A stretch of 64,000 nucleotides of DNA from Streptomyces durocortorensis (GCF_031760065.1 NZ_CP134500.1:1550001-1614000); one strand, 5' to 3'; positions 19,425-28,083 are shown, numbered from the stretch's first letter. Translations and numbers: made by a program. Notes: generated by a model not told the origin, from the sequence alone.

Positions 19425-20183
19425 TCAGCGGCGCTTCTCGCCCAGAACGTGCAGTTGCGTGGCGACGGAGTGGAACGCGGGCTGCTCGGCGGCGGCCGCT
19501 TCGAGCTTCAGGAGGGCCTCGACGGCACCGGGCTCGGTGTCCACCAGGACGCCGGGCACGAGGTCGGCGAAGACCCGCACGCCGTGCACCGCGCCGACCT
19601 CCAGACCGGCCCCGGAAACCAGGTCGGCGAGCTGCTCGGCGGTGAAGCGGCGGGGCACCGGGTCGCCCTCGCCCCAGCGGCCCGCCGGGTCGGTCAGCGC
19701 GTGGCGGGCCTCGGTGAAGTGACCGGCGAGCGCGCGGGCCAGGACGGCTCCGCCCACTCCGGCGGCCAACAGGCTGAGCGCGCCGGAGGGGCGCAGCGCC
19801 TCGACCGCGTTGCGTACGCCCTCGGCGGGCTGGTCGACATACTCCAGAACGCCGTGGCAGAGCACCGCGTCGAAGCCGCCGCGCTCCACCACGTCGAACA
19901 GGCCGAGGATGTCGCCCTGGACCCCGCGGACCCGGTCGGCGACGCCGGCCTCGGCCGCGCGGCGCTCCAGGGCGAAGAGCGCGTTGGGGCTGGGGTCGAC
20001 GACCGTGACCCGGTGGCCGAGCCGGGCGGCGGGCACCGCGAAGTTGCCGGTGCCGCCGCCGGTGTCCAGGACGTCCAGGGCGTCCCTGCCGGTCGCCTTG
20101 ACCTGACGGTCCAGGGCGTCCTTGAGGACCTCCCAGACCACGGCGGTACGGAGGGAGGCGCGGGGGCGCGGCTGGTCCGACAC
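19425..20183 (-). CDS. Class I SAM-dependent methyltransferase
   Basis: The 252-residue protein has the Rossmann SAM-binding motif VLDTGGGTGNFAVPAARLG, an acidic motif II (VTVVDPSPNAL) and GDILGL, then VLCHGVLEYVDQP. This fits a small-molecule or quinone-type class I methyltransferase. It starts at GTG 20183 with GAGGAG about 10 bases upstream. It lies downstream of the HEPN gene on the same strand, about 105 bp away. The substrate cannot be assigned. Confidence 0.85.
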   Translation of the reverse strand: MSDQPRPRASLRTAVVWEVLKDALDRQVKATGRDALDVLDTGGGTGNFAVPAARLGHRVTVVDPSPNALFALERRAAEAGVADRVRGVQGDILGLFDVVERGGFDAVLCHGVLEYVDQPAEGVRNAVEALRPSGALSLLAAGVGGAVLARALAGHFTEARHALTDPAGRWGEGDPVPRRFTAEQLADLVSGAGLEVGAVHGVRVFADLVPGVLVDTEPGAVEALLKLEAAAAEQPAFHSVATQLHVLGEKRR

Positions 20184-20288
20184 GGCAGATGACTCCTCGG
20201 CACGGTGCCGCCGGGGGCGGCGGAGCGTGAACAGTGCGGGTGGTGATGTGAGCGGTCACCACCCTATTGCCTCGCCCCGCCGTCCAGG

Positions 20289-20816
20289 TCACCCGCCGCC
20301 GGGGCGCTCCGGACGAGGTTGGGGAAGCACCGGCTGGAGCGCCAGCAGCCGTTCCACCAGGCGCAGGAACATGGCCGCGTCGCGCAGCAGATCATCCGCG
20401 TCCCGTCCGCTGGCCGCCCCCGGCATGCCCGCCTCCGCACGGGCCCGTCGCAGGGCTCCCGCGGCGAACAGGGCGCTCCACTCGGTCAGCTCGGGGGCTA
20501 TCTCCGGGAGGACTTCCCAGGCACTCCGGATGCGCTCACGGCGGCGCTTGTTCGTCTCGGGGCGGCCGCGGGCGGCCAGCACGGCCGCCGCGGTGCGCAG
20601 GGCGGCCAGGTGGGCGGTGGCATAGCGCTCGTTGGGCTCGTGGAGCACGGCGGCCTCGTCCAGGCCGGACCTGGCCTTGGCGAGCAGATCGAGCGCGGCG
20701 GGCGGCGCCGAGGCACGGCGCAGAACGGGGTGGACATCGCTGGGCGCACCGGTCAGTGAGGGGGCAGGGCTGCCTGCGCGGCGCCGCGGGGCGGCGGCTG
20801 CGGACGAGCTGGCCAT
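20289..20816 (-). CDS. SAV_6107-family HEPN domain protein
   Basis: The 175-residue protein is helical. Its core ([45 protein letters not shown]) matches the small Streptomyces HEPN family named after SAV_6107. I chose ATG 20816 because AGGAGG lies 7 bases upstream. HEPN proteins include RNases and antitoxin-linked toxins, but the usual R-x4-6-H RNase motif is not obvious here and no MNT-type partner is adjacent. It is divergent from the ABC/YhgE operon, with 165 bp between the starts. Confidence 0.8.
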   Translation of the reverse strand: MASSSAAAAPRRRAGSPAPSLTGAPSDVHPVLRRASAPPAALDLLAKARSGLDEAAVLHEPNERYATAHLAALRTAAAVLAARGRPETNKRRRERIRSAWEVLPEIAPELTEWSALFAAGALRRARAEAGMPGAASGRDADDLLRDAAMFLRLVERLLALQPVLPQPRPERPGGG

Positions 20817-20949
20817 GACGAACCTCCTGTCGTCGTGTGACGGCTTCGTGGCCGTCTGTGTCCATGGTGGCGGCCCCCACTGACAATCGACCCGACCACC
20901 CCTCTGACCTGCCACTTTGCTTCGAGTGCGAGTTCGGACTACTTTTTGC

Positions 20950-20963
20950 ACTGACCGGTCAGT
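20950..20963. promoter_or_regulatory. TetR-type operator in front of the ABC/YhgE/TetR operon
   Basis: ACTGACCGGTCAGT is a perfect 14-bp palindrome immediately before an AT-rich TTTAAATA stretch (the probable -10) and the ribosome site AGGGGAGGG. Sequences of this type are bound by many actinobacterial TetR repressors. The operon's third gene encodes a TetR protein, so autoregulation is the simplest inference. Confidence 0.75.
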
Positions 20964-20981
20964 TTAAATAGGGGAGGGTCT

Positions 20982-21743
20982 GTGGAGAGCCCACACGGCG
21001 CCGCGGTACGCGCCGAGGACTTTGGACTCAAGGGGCCGCGCGGCTGGGCCTTTCGGAACGTGGAGTTCAGCGCCGAGCCAGGTGCGCTGGTGGCGATCGA
21101 GGGGCCTTCGGGGACGGGCCGCACCTGCCTGCTGCTCGCCCTGACCGGCCGGATGCGCACCACCGAGGGGCACGCGGAGGTCGGTGGGCTGCAGCTGCCC
21201 AAGCAGGCCGCCGCAGTCCGCCGGATCGCCGCCCTCGGCCCGGTCCCGGCGGTCAGCGAGCTGGACCCCGCCTTCACCGTCGCCGAGCACCTGGGCGAGC
21301 GCTCCCTGCTCCAGGGCCGCTACGGAACCTCCCTGCGCACCCTGCTGCGCCCGCGCGCCGAGCGCCGGGCCGCCGCCGAGGCCCGGGTCGACGAGGCCCT
21401 CGAAGCCGCGGGGCTCGACCCCGCCGCCCTGCCGAAGTCGGGGCGCACCTCCGTACGGGACCTGGAGCGTCTTGAGGCGCTGCGGCTCTCCGTCGCCCTG
21501 GCGCTCATCGGCAAGCCGCATCTGCTCGCCGTCGACGACACCGACCTCAAGCTCTCGGACGCCGAACGCGCCGAGGCCTGGGCGCTGCTGCGCTCCGTGG
21601 CCGAGGCCGGGACGACCGTGCTCGCCGTGTGCAGCGAGGCCCCCGAGGACACCCACGTCGTGCGTACCGCGCCCGCACTCGCCCCCGCACCCACCACCGA
21701 AGAGGAGACGGCCGATGCGTTCGCCGAAGCTGGCCGCGCTTGA
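20982..21743 (+). CDS. ABC-type ATP-binding protein with degenerate motifs
   Basis: The 253-residue protein has an ABC ATPase layout but altered motifs. The P-loop is GPSGTGRT (41-48), with Arg47 where the catalytic Lys is expected. The LSGGQ signature is replaced by SVRDLERLEALRLS. The Walker B region is HLLAVDDTD, with Asp in place of the catalytic Glu. It may therefore bind nucleotide without efficient hydrolysis. It starts at GTG 20982 just after AGGGGAGGG. The next gene, a YhgE/Pip membrane protein, starts inside its 3' end (29-nt overlap), so the two are probably one complex. Confidence 0.8.
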   Translation: MESPHGAAVRAEDFGLKGPRGWAFRNVEFSAEPGALVAIEGPSGTGRTCLLLALTGRMRTTEGHAEVGGLQLPKQAAAVRRIAALGPVPAVSELDPAFTVAEHLGERSLLQGRYGTSLRTLLRPRAERRAAAEARVDEALEAAGLDPAALPKSGRTSVRDLERLEALRLSVALALIGKPHLLAVDDTDLKLSDAERAEAWALLRSVAEAGTTVLAVCSEAPEDTHVVRTAPALAPAPTTEEETADAFAEAGRA

Positions 21744-23802
21744 GCTGAAGCGGTTCGGCAGGGGGAAGCTGCCCGCCGCCGCACTGGTCGCCCTGCTGCT
21801 CCTGCCGCTGCTCTACGGCGCCCTGTACCTGTGCTCCTTCTGGGACCCGTACGGGAAGCTCGACAAGCTGCCCGTCGCGCTGGTCAACAACGACAAGGGG
21901 GCCACCAGCGACGGCAAGCGCGTCACCGCAGGGGACGAGATCAGCAAGAAGCTGCTCGACTCCAAGGTGTTCGCCTGGGACGAGGTGAGCTCCGCCGAGG
22001 CCCTCAAGGGCGTCGAGGACGGCACGTACTACCTCTCGCTGACCATGCCGTCCGAGTTCAGTAAGAAGATCGCGTCCAGCGGCGGGGACTCCCCCGAGAC
22101 CGGCGCGCTCCAGGTGCGGACGAACGACGCCAACAACTACATCGTCGGGCAGATCTCCAAGACGGTCTTCGGCGAGGTGCGCAACGCCGCCTCCACGAAC
22201 GCCTCCCGGGGCTTCCTGGACCGCATCTTCATCAACTTCTCCGATCTGCACGACAAGACCGCCGAGGCGGCCAAGGGCGCCGACGACCTCAAGGGCGGCA
22301 TCTCCAAGGCGAAGCAGGGGTCCAAGGACCTCGCGGACGGACTCAAGGACTCCAAGGCGGGCAGCAAGAAGCTCTCCGACGGGATCGTCAAGCTGAACCA
22401 GGGCTCCCGCGACCTCGTGACGGGCTCCCGTCAGGTCGCCGGAGGCACCCAGGTCCTGGCCGACAAGGTCAACGGGATCGCCGGGGACGTACGCCCGTTC
22501 TTCAAGGACAACGGGAAGTCCATCGGGGACACCGCCCGGCTGGTCGCCGACACCTCGGGGGCCGTACGGCACAACCTCGACCTGCTCGTGAAGAGCGCGC
22601 CCACCGCGGCCACCCGCGCCAGGAAGTCCGCCGACGACCTCGCCGAGATCCACCGCACCCAGTGCGAGGAGGCCGCGGAGCCCGACGCGACGGCCTGCCC
22701 GCCGCTGGAACGGGCCAAGGTCGCGGCCGACGATGGTGCGAAGATCGCCGCCGATGTGAACACCCTGGTCAGCAACCAGAACGGCGACCTGAAGAAGCTG
22801 AGCAGCCAGCTGGTCACCTTCCAGAAGCAGGCCGAGGCGCTCGCGAAGCGCGCCCCCACGCTGGACGACGACCTGGCGGCGGCCGTCAGCAAGGTCAACG
22901 AGCTCAACACCGGCGCCCACAAGGTCGCCAAGGGCGCACAGGCGCTGCACATCGGACTCGGCAACGCGCAGACCGGCTCCAGCAACCTGGACACCGGTGT
23001 CGGCAAGCTGAAGACCGGTGCGGAGAACCTGGACGGCGGGCTGTTCCGGCTCGGCGACGGCTCGGCCGAGCTGGCCCAGGGCCTCCACGACGGCGCGGAC
23101 AAGATCCCGAACTATGACAAGAAGGACCGCGACGCGCGGACCGACGTCATGGCCGACCCGGTGCAGCTGGCCTCCAAGTCGCTGCACGCGGCACCCAACT
23201 ACGGCACCGGCTTCGCCCCCTACTTCATCCCGCTGTCCCTGTGGGTCGGCGCGATGGTGGCGTACATGCTGATCCAGCCGCTCAACCGGCGGGCGCTCGC
23301 CGCCGGAGCCTCCTCGTGGCGGATCGCGCTGGCCGGCTGGCTGCCGGTCGCTTCCCTCGGCGCCCTCCAGGTCGGTGCCCTGATGGCCGTCCTGCACTGG
23401 GGTCTCGGCCTCCAGATGGAGCACGCCGCCGGAACCCTCGGCTTCCTGGCCCTGGTGACCTGCTGCTTCGCCGCGATCGTGCAGTGGCTGAACGCCTGCT
23501 TCGGGGCGGCCGGGCGGATCCTGGTACTGGTGGTACTGATGCTCCAGCTGACCTCGGCCGGGGGGACCTACCCCGTCCAGACCAGCCCCGGCTTCTTCGG
23601 TGCGATCCACCCGTTCCTCCCCATGACGTACGTCGTCGAGGGGCTGCGCAGGCTGATCACGGGCGGCCCGCTCACCCCGGTCTGGGTGGGCTGCGCGGTG
23701 CTGGCGGCCTTCACCGTCGGCGCGCTCGCCCTCACCGCGTTCACGGCGCGCCGCAAGCAGGTGTGGAGCCTGAGCAGGCTGCACCCGGAGCTGAGCCTGT
23801 GA
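21715..23802 (+). CDS. YhgE/Pip family membrane protein (ABC-2-like)
   Basis: The 695-residue protein has an N-terminal membrane segment (AALVALLLLPLLYGALYLCSF) followed by the YhgE N-terminal hallmark DPYGKLDKLPVALVNNDKGA. A very long extracellular region has heptad-like repeats such as GSKDLADGLKDSKAGSKKLSDG. The C-terminal block has about five membrane spans (ABC-2 type). I chose ATG 21715 for its GAGGAG ribosome site. Relatives include the phage infection protein Pip and ESX- or T7SS-linked YueB/EsaA-type proteins. A role in transport or cell-surface signalling is inferred. Confidence 0.88.
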   Translation: MRSPKLAALELKRFGRGKLPAAALVALLLLPLLYGALYLCSFWDPYGKLDKLPVALVNNDKGATSDGKRVTAGDEISKKLLDSKVFAWDEVSSAEALKGVEDGTYYLSLTMPSEFSKKIASSGGDSPETGALQVRTNDANNYIVGQISKTVFGEVRNAASTNASRGFLDRIFINFSDLHDKTAEAAKGADDLKGGISKAKQGSKDLADGLKDSKAGSKKLSDGIVKLNQGSRDLVTGSRQVAGGTQVLADKVNGIAGDVRPFFKDNGKSIGDTARLVADTSGAVRHNLDLLVKSAPTAATRARKSADDLAEIHRTQCEEAAEPDATACPPLERAKVAADDGAKIAADVNTLVSNQNGDLKKLSSQLVTFQKQAEALAKRAPTLDDDLAAAVSKVNELNTGAHKVAKGAQALHIGLGNAQTGSSNLDTGVGKLKTGAENLDGGLFRLGDGSAELAQGLHDGADKIPNYDKKDRDARTDVMADPVQLASKSLHAAPNYGTGFAPYFIPLSLWVGAMVAYMLIQPLNRRALAAGASSWRIALAGWLPVASLGALQVGALMAVLHWGLGLQMEHAAGTLGFLALVTCCFAAIVQWLNACFGAAGRILVLVVLMLQLTSAGGTYPVQTSPGFFGAIHPFLPMTYVVEGLRRLITGGPLTPVWVGCAVLAAFTVGALALTAFTARRKQVWSLSRLHPELSL

Positions 23803-23831
23803 GCACGGCGGGACCTGGGAGAATCGGTGTC

Positions 23832-24443
23832 ATGGAAAGCAGCGGCACGACGCGGCGCCAGGCCACGCGGCAGAGGCTCTACGAGGCGGCGGTGACCCTC
23901 ATCGCCGAGAAGGGCTTCTCGACGACCACCGTCGACGAGATCGCCGAGCGGGCCGGGGTCGCCAAGGGCACGGTCTACTACAACTTCAAGAGCAAGACCG
24001 AGCTGTTCGAGGAGCTGCTCCGGCACGGCGTGGGGCTGCTCACCGCCTCGCTGCGGGCCGCCGCCGAGGAGTCTGCGGAGCGCGGTGGCACCCGGGTCGA
24101 GGCCCTGGACGCGATGATCCGGGCCGGGCTCGACTTCATCGACCGCTACCCGGCCTTCACCCAGCTGTACGTGGCCGAGCTCTGGCGCACCAACCGCGCC
24201 TGGCAGTCCACGCTGCTGGTGGTACGTCAGGAGGCCGTCGCGGTCGTCGAGGACGTGCTGCGGGAGGCGGTGCGCACGGGTGAGCTGAGCGAGGAGATCG
24301 ACATCCCGCTGACGGCCGCCGCACTGGTCGGGATGGTGCTGGTGGCGGCGCTGGACTGGCAGGCGTTCCAGCCGGAGCGCTCGATCGACGAGGTCCACTC
24401 GGCGCTGTCCCTGCTGCTGCACGGGCGGGTCAGCGGGCACTGA
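23832..24443 (+). CDS. TetR/AcrR family transcriptional regulator
   Basis: The 203-residue protein has an N-terminal TetR helix-turn-helix (RQRLYEAAVTLIAEKGFSTTTVDEIAERAGVAKGTVYYNFKSK, about residues 13-56) and an all-helical ligand domain. It starts at ATG 23832 with GGGAGA upstream, 29 bp after the YhgE/Pip gene. Its likely target is the ACTGACCGGTCAGT palindrome at the operon start, giving a feedback loop. The inducer is unknown. Confidence 0.9.
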   Translation: MESSGTTRRQATRQRLYEAAVTLIAEKGFSTTTVDEIAERAGVAKGTVYYNFKSKTELFEELLRHGVGLLTASLRAAAEESAERGGTRVEALDAMIRAGLDFIDRYPAFTQLYVAELWRTNRAWQSTLLVVRQEAVAVVEDVLREAVRTGELSEEIDIPLTAAALVGMVLVAALDWQAFQPERSIDEVHSALSLLLHGRVSGH

Positions 24444-24475
24444 AGCCGCCCGGGGCGTGCGGTACCGGAAAAGCC

Positions 24476-24533
24476 GAAGACGCCGGCCGCTGGAGTTCGC
24501 GTCCCCCGTGAACTCCATCGGACCGGCGTCTTC
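24476..24533. terminator. Terminator after the TetR gene
   Basis: The outer stem GAAGACGCCGG / CCGGCGTCTTC and inner stem TGGAGTTC / GAACTCCA form one long bulged hairpin. It starts 33 bp after the TetR stop. Confidence 0.8.
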
Positions 24534-24808
24534 CGTGCTGCGGAAACCCGTTTCCCGTGACCCCGTATGTCCCCCGTGGTCCCCGGGCCTCCGTCGTGCA
24601 CCCCCGTTGCGTCGGGGGAACCGCGCCGTTCCGCCGCCCCGTGCCGGCGGTCCTGGCGCAGCGCCCCTTCCGTGGTCATCACTCTGCCGTCCGCGCAGGT
24701 GGGGGCCTATCCGCGCAGCTACTCATCTGTGTCCCTAGGTACGGATACTCAGGGCTGCGCGCCGGACCCCATCCCGGGCGTGGCGAGGGGGTCGTTACGA
24801 TCACCTCC
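24534..24808. other. Intergenic region before the DUF4126 gene
   Basis: Together with the preceding terminator this gene-free stretch covers about 365 bp. No coding frame with supporting motifs is seen. The only clear signal is TACGAT (24796-24801), 7 nt before the GTG start of the next gene. Confidence 0.4.
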
Positions 24809-25426
24809 GTGTCCGTAATCCCCCTGGTGTTCACAAGCGGCTGGGCGAGCGGGATCAACGCCTATGCGGTGGTCCTGTTGCTCGGCGTCTTCGGCGCGAC
24901 CGGAGTGTCCGACGAGGTGCCCGCCGCACTCCAGCGCACCGATGTCCTGATCGTGGCCGGTGTGCTGTTCCTCTGCGAGGTGGTCGCGGACAAGATCCCC
25001 TATGTGGACTCGGTCTGGGACACGGCGCACACCGTGATCCGGCCGGTGGCCGGGGCGGTGGTGGCCGCGCTGCTGGCCGGGGAGAGCGGTTCGCTGCCGG
25101 AGCTGACGGCGGGGGCGATCGGCGGTTCCACCGCGCTGATGAGCCACCTGGTGAAGGCGGGCACGCGGATGGCCGTCAACACCTCCCCCGAGCCCTTCAG
25201 CAACATCGGGATCAGCATCGCCGAGGACCTCGGGGTCGCGGGGATCGTCACCTTCGCCATATTCAATCCGGTCGCGGCCGCGGTGATCGCCGGGGTTCTC
25301 CTGGTGCTCGGGATCGTCATAGTGATCTTCCTGGCCTCGCGCATCCGCCGCTTCCTGCGCCGCCGGGCACAGCGCCGCGAGGAGAAACGCCTGGCGGGAA
25401 CGGGTGGCACCTGGCCTCCCGGCTGA
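24809..25426 (+). CDS. DUF4126 domain integral membrane protein
   Basis: The 205-residue protein has several hydrophobic helices and the DUF4126 features LVFTSGWASGINAYAVVLLLGV, FLCEVVADKIPYVDSVWD and GGSTALMSHLVKAGTRMAVNTSPEPFSN. It ends in a short Arg-rich cytoplasmic tail. No ribosome site precedes GTG 24809, and TACGAT ends 7 nt upstream, so leaderless expression is likely. A strong hairpin overlaps the stop codon. Function is unknown; the fold looks like a small transporter or channel-type bundle. Confidence 0.85.
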   Translation: MSVIPLVFTSGWASGINAYAVVLLLGVFGATGVSDEVPAALQRTDVLIVAGVLFLCEVVADKIPYVDSVWDTAHTVIRPVAGAVVAALLAGESGSLPELTAGAIGGSTALMSHLVKAGTRMAVNTSPEPFSNIGISIAEDLGVAGIVTFAIFNPVAAAVIAGVLLVLGIVIVIFLASRIRRFLRRRAQRREEKRLAGTGGTWPPG

Positions 25427-25478
25427 GAGCCCGCCGAGTGTCCGCCATCCGGCCGAGGACACCCGGCGGGCTCTCAGC
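25422..25478. terminator. Terminator overlapping the DUF4126 stop
   Basis: The 15-bp perfect arms GCTGAGAGCCCGCCG and CGGCGGGCTCTCAGC enclose a further stem GTGTCC / GGACAC. It ends 17 bp before the next gene's -10 box (25495-25500), which insulates the two genes. Confidence 0.85.
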
Positions 25479-25507
25479 TGTCAGTGGTGGTCGCTAAAGT
25501 CGGCGGC

Positions 25508-27013
25508 ATGGCACGAATTGCGGTGATCGGCGCCGGGACGGGCGCCATGGCGGCGGCGGCCCGGCTCGCCGTGGCGGGCAACAAGGTGACGGTGTACGAG
25601 CGCTCCACGAGCTACGGCGGCTCGGTCGGCCGCCATGCGCACGAGGGCTTCGTCTTCGACACCGGTCCGGGACTGCTGCATCTGCCCGCCGTCCAGCGGG
25701 ACCTCTTCGTGAAGACCGGCAAGGAGCCGCTGGAGCAGTGCGTCACACTGACCCAGGTCGATCCGGCGAGCCGCCACGTCTTCGCCGACGGCACCGCGGT
25801 GTCCCTGCCCAACGCGTCCCGGGCCGGGGTGGCCGACGCTCTGGACGGGGCCCTCGGCGCGGGTGCCGGTGAGCGCTGGAGCGGCTTCATGGACCGGGCG
25901 CGGGACGCCTGGGACCGGTCTCGGCGGCCGTTGCTGGAGGAGCCGCTGCGGGCGGACCACCGGGTGCTGGCGCGCGACCCGTATCCGGCGCTGCGGCAGC
26001 GCCGTCTGCTGCGCGGGGCCCGGCAGGCGGGCACGGTCGCGGAGATCGGCGCGTGGGAGCTGGCTGACCCGCGCCTGGCCGCCCTGCTCGACGGGTACGC
26101 GCTCTCCTACGGTCTCGACCCGCGCACCGCCCCCGCGAGCGCGGCGCTCCTGCCGTACATGGAGCAGACCTTCGGCAGCTGGTACGTGATGGGCGGGATA
26201 CGGGAGCTGGCCCGGGCGGTGTACGAGCGGTGCCTGGCCCGGCGGGTGGAGTTCGTCTTCGGGGCCGAGGTGGTCCGGGTCGTGGAGAAGGACGGCCGGG
26301 CGGCGGGCGTGGAGCTGACGGGCGGTGAGGTCGCCGAGGCCGACCGGGTGGTGCTCGGGGTGCGGCCGCGCCCCGGTCTGGTGCCGGGTCAGCAGCTGTG
26401 GGGCGCGGACGACGTGGCGGTCAGGGAGGCTGCGGTGCCGGGACGGTTCTCGGTGCTGCTGTCCTTGCGCGGGGCCCGGGAGGCGGACGCCGTGCACCGG
26501 ACCGTGGTGCACAGCGCGGACGGGGCGGCGGAGCAGGAGGCGGTGTTCGGGGGCCGGGTCGCCGAGCACCCCACGGTGACGGTGCTGCGGCCCGACGACC
26601 CGGCGACCCGCCCGGACGCGGCGCACGAGGCGGTGACGCTCACGGCGACGGTGGCGCCGCAGGGCCCGGTCGACTGGACGGACCCGGCGCTGCGGCAGCG
26701 GTTCACGGACGTCCTGGTGGAGCGGGCGGGGGCAGCCGTTCCCGGGCTGCGGGAGCGCGTCCGGTGGACGGAGGTCCGTACGCCGGCGGAGACCGAGGCC
26801 GAGACGGGGGCCGAGGGCGGTGCGGTGCCGCCGCCCGCGCTGGCCGGGGCCGGCGGCGCGCAGCTGCACCCGGGCAACCTCACCCGGCTGCCGGGGCTGT
26901 ATCTCGCGGGCGGCTGGTCTCACCCGGGCGGCGGGCTCGCGCACGCCGGGATGTCGGGGACGCTGGTGGCCGGACTCATCGTGGAGGGGGACGACTTCCG
27001 CGGCTCCCGGTGA
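25508..27013 (+). CDS. FAD-dependent oxidoreductase, phytoene desaturase/amine oxidase type
   Basis: The 501-residue protein starts with an FAD Rossmann motif, IAVIGAGTGAMAAAARLAVAG...VTVYERS, then GGSVGRHAHEGFVFDTGPGLLHLP, typical of the phytoene-dehydrogenase/CrtI-like branch. The C-terminal FAD motif LPGLYLAGGWSHPGGGLAHAGMSG is present. ATG 25508 is preceded by TAAAGT with a 7-nt gap and no ribosome site (leaderless type). No carotenoid biosynthesis genes are adjacent, so the substrate is unknown. An upstream GTG at 25484 is unlikely because it precedes the -10. Confidence 0.87.
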   Translation: MARIAVIGAGTGAMAAAARLAVAGNKVTVYERSTSYGGSVGRHAHEGFVFDTGPGLLHLPAVQRDLFVKTGKEPLEQCVTLTQVDPASRHVFADGTAVSLPNASRAGVADALDGALGAGAGERWSGFMDRARDAWDRSRRPLLEEPLRADHRVLARDPYPALRQRRLLRGARQAGTVAEIGAWELADPRLAALLDGYALSYGLDPRTAPASAALLPYMEQTFGSWYVMGGIRELARAVYERCLARRVEFVFGAEVVRVVEKDGRAAGVELTGGEVAEADRVVLGVRPRPGLVPGQQLWGADDVAVREAAVPGRFSVLLSLRGAREADAVHRTVVHSADGAAEQEAVFGGRVAEHPTVTVLRPDDPATRPDAAHEAVTLTATVAPQGPVDWTDPALRQRFTDVLVERAGAAVPGLRERVRWTEVRTPAETEAETGAEGGAVPPPALAGAGGAQLHPGNLTRLPGLYLAGGWSHPGGGLAHAGMSGTLVAGLIVEGDDFRGSR

Positions 27014-27125
27014 GGAGGGGCGCCGTCCGGCATCTGCTTGCGCCCGGCGGCCGCCCTTGAGCCCCGCTGCAACCCCGCAGCAATCCCGCTGCCGACGGAG
27101 CGATCCCTCGGCAGCGGTGCGGTTC

Positions 27126-28034
27126 TCAGTAGCGGTACTGCTCGTTCTGGCCGGTGTCGTAGCCGTTGCCGTACGGAGCGGGCTGTGCGGGCTGCTCCGG
27201 GGGCATCGGGGGGTAGTGCTCGGCGTCGCGCTGCTGCGGGACCCACACACCGCCGGGCGGTGTGTCGGTGCCGTAAGCCTCCGCGCCGTAGCTCTGGGCG
27301 TAGGGGTCGGCGTACTGCTGCTGGCCGCCCTGGCTGTCGTTGCCGTTGCCGTAGCTGTCGTAACCGCCGTAGGAAGGGCTCGGGCTGGTGGTGCCGATGT
27401 ACGGGTCGGAGTAGGCGGCGTAGCTCTGCTGCCCGGTGCCGTAGTCGTATGTTCCGGCGTAGGGGTCCTGGGCGGGCTGCTGGTCGTAGCCGGTGTAGGG
27501 GTCGTACGAGGCGTAGTGCGGCTGGGCCGAGGGGCCCGCCTCCTGGCCGGTGCCGTTGGTGCCGTTGTCGAAGCCGGTGTCGCCGTACACGCCGTACTGG
27601 CCGGTGTCGTCGGGAAGCGGCTGCGGTTCGTGGACGGACTCCGCGGGCGGGGCGGCCGGGGGCTGGTCGTAGCCGGGGGCGGCGCCCTCCAGGTCCGAGA
27701 CTTCCAGGTCCGAGACCTCCAGCGTGGGTTCCTTCACGGCGGCGCGCCCGCCGCCCTTGCGGCGGCGGCTCTCTCCCGGGCTGCCCCCTATGGCCCAGCC
27801 GGTGGAGAAGCCGCGCCGGAAGGAGAGCGTGACGAAGGTCTGGCCGGTGGCGAAGGCGAGCGTCCCGATGACGATGACCGGGACGGAGGCCAGCAGCACG
27901 CCGACGACCACGCCGAGGAATCCGGTGAAGGCGAGGAGCCGCCACCGCAGTCGTGCCTTGTACTGAAGCAGTACCTCGCCCAGCAGCCAGAGCGCCACCA
28001 GGCCGAATGCGATGTAGAGGACCGTCCAGCCCAC
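27126..28034 (-). CDS. Membrane protein with long Tyr/Gly/Gln-rich tail
   Basis: From GTG 28034 (GGAGGGGG upstream) the protein is 302 aa. The first about 100 residues hold three hydrophobic stretches: VGWTVLYIAFGLVALWLLG and the pair LLAFTGFLGVVVGVLL and SVPVIVIGTLAFATGQT. The remaining about 190 residues are low-complexity. They hold about 25 tyrosines in YG, YD, SY and QQ contexts, with many Gly, Pro, Gln and Asp, and end QNEQYRY. A short tandem EVSDLEVSDLE precedes the tail. I do not recognise a named family. The tail resembles disordered, self-associating regions. It lies about 50 bp downstream of metF on the same strand. Confidence 0.8.
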   Translation of the reverse strand: MGWTVLYIAFGLVALWLLGEVLLQYKARLRWRLLAFTGFLGVVVGVLLASVPVIVIGTLAFATGQTFVTLSFRRGFSTGWAIGGSPGESRRRKGGGRAAVKEPTLEVSDLEVSDLEGAAPGYDQPPAAPPAESVHEPQPLPDDTGQYGVYGDTGFDNGTNGTGQEAGPSAQPHYASYDPYTGYDQQPAQDPYAGTYDYGTGQQSYAAYSDPYIGTTSPSPSYGGYDSYGNGNDSQGGQQQYADPYAQSYGAEAYGTDTPPGGVWVPQQRDAEHYPPMPPEQPAQPAPYGNGYDTGQNEQYRY

Positions 28035-28083
28035 GCCCGCCCCCTCCTTCGGCCGCAGCCGCTCGGGGGGCGGGTACGGCCGG

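Noticed and set aside
21547..23784. 745-codon minus-strand frame opposite the YhgE/Pip gene
   Set aside because: It is a shadow of the YhgE coding strand and lacks a ribosome site or any recognised motif.
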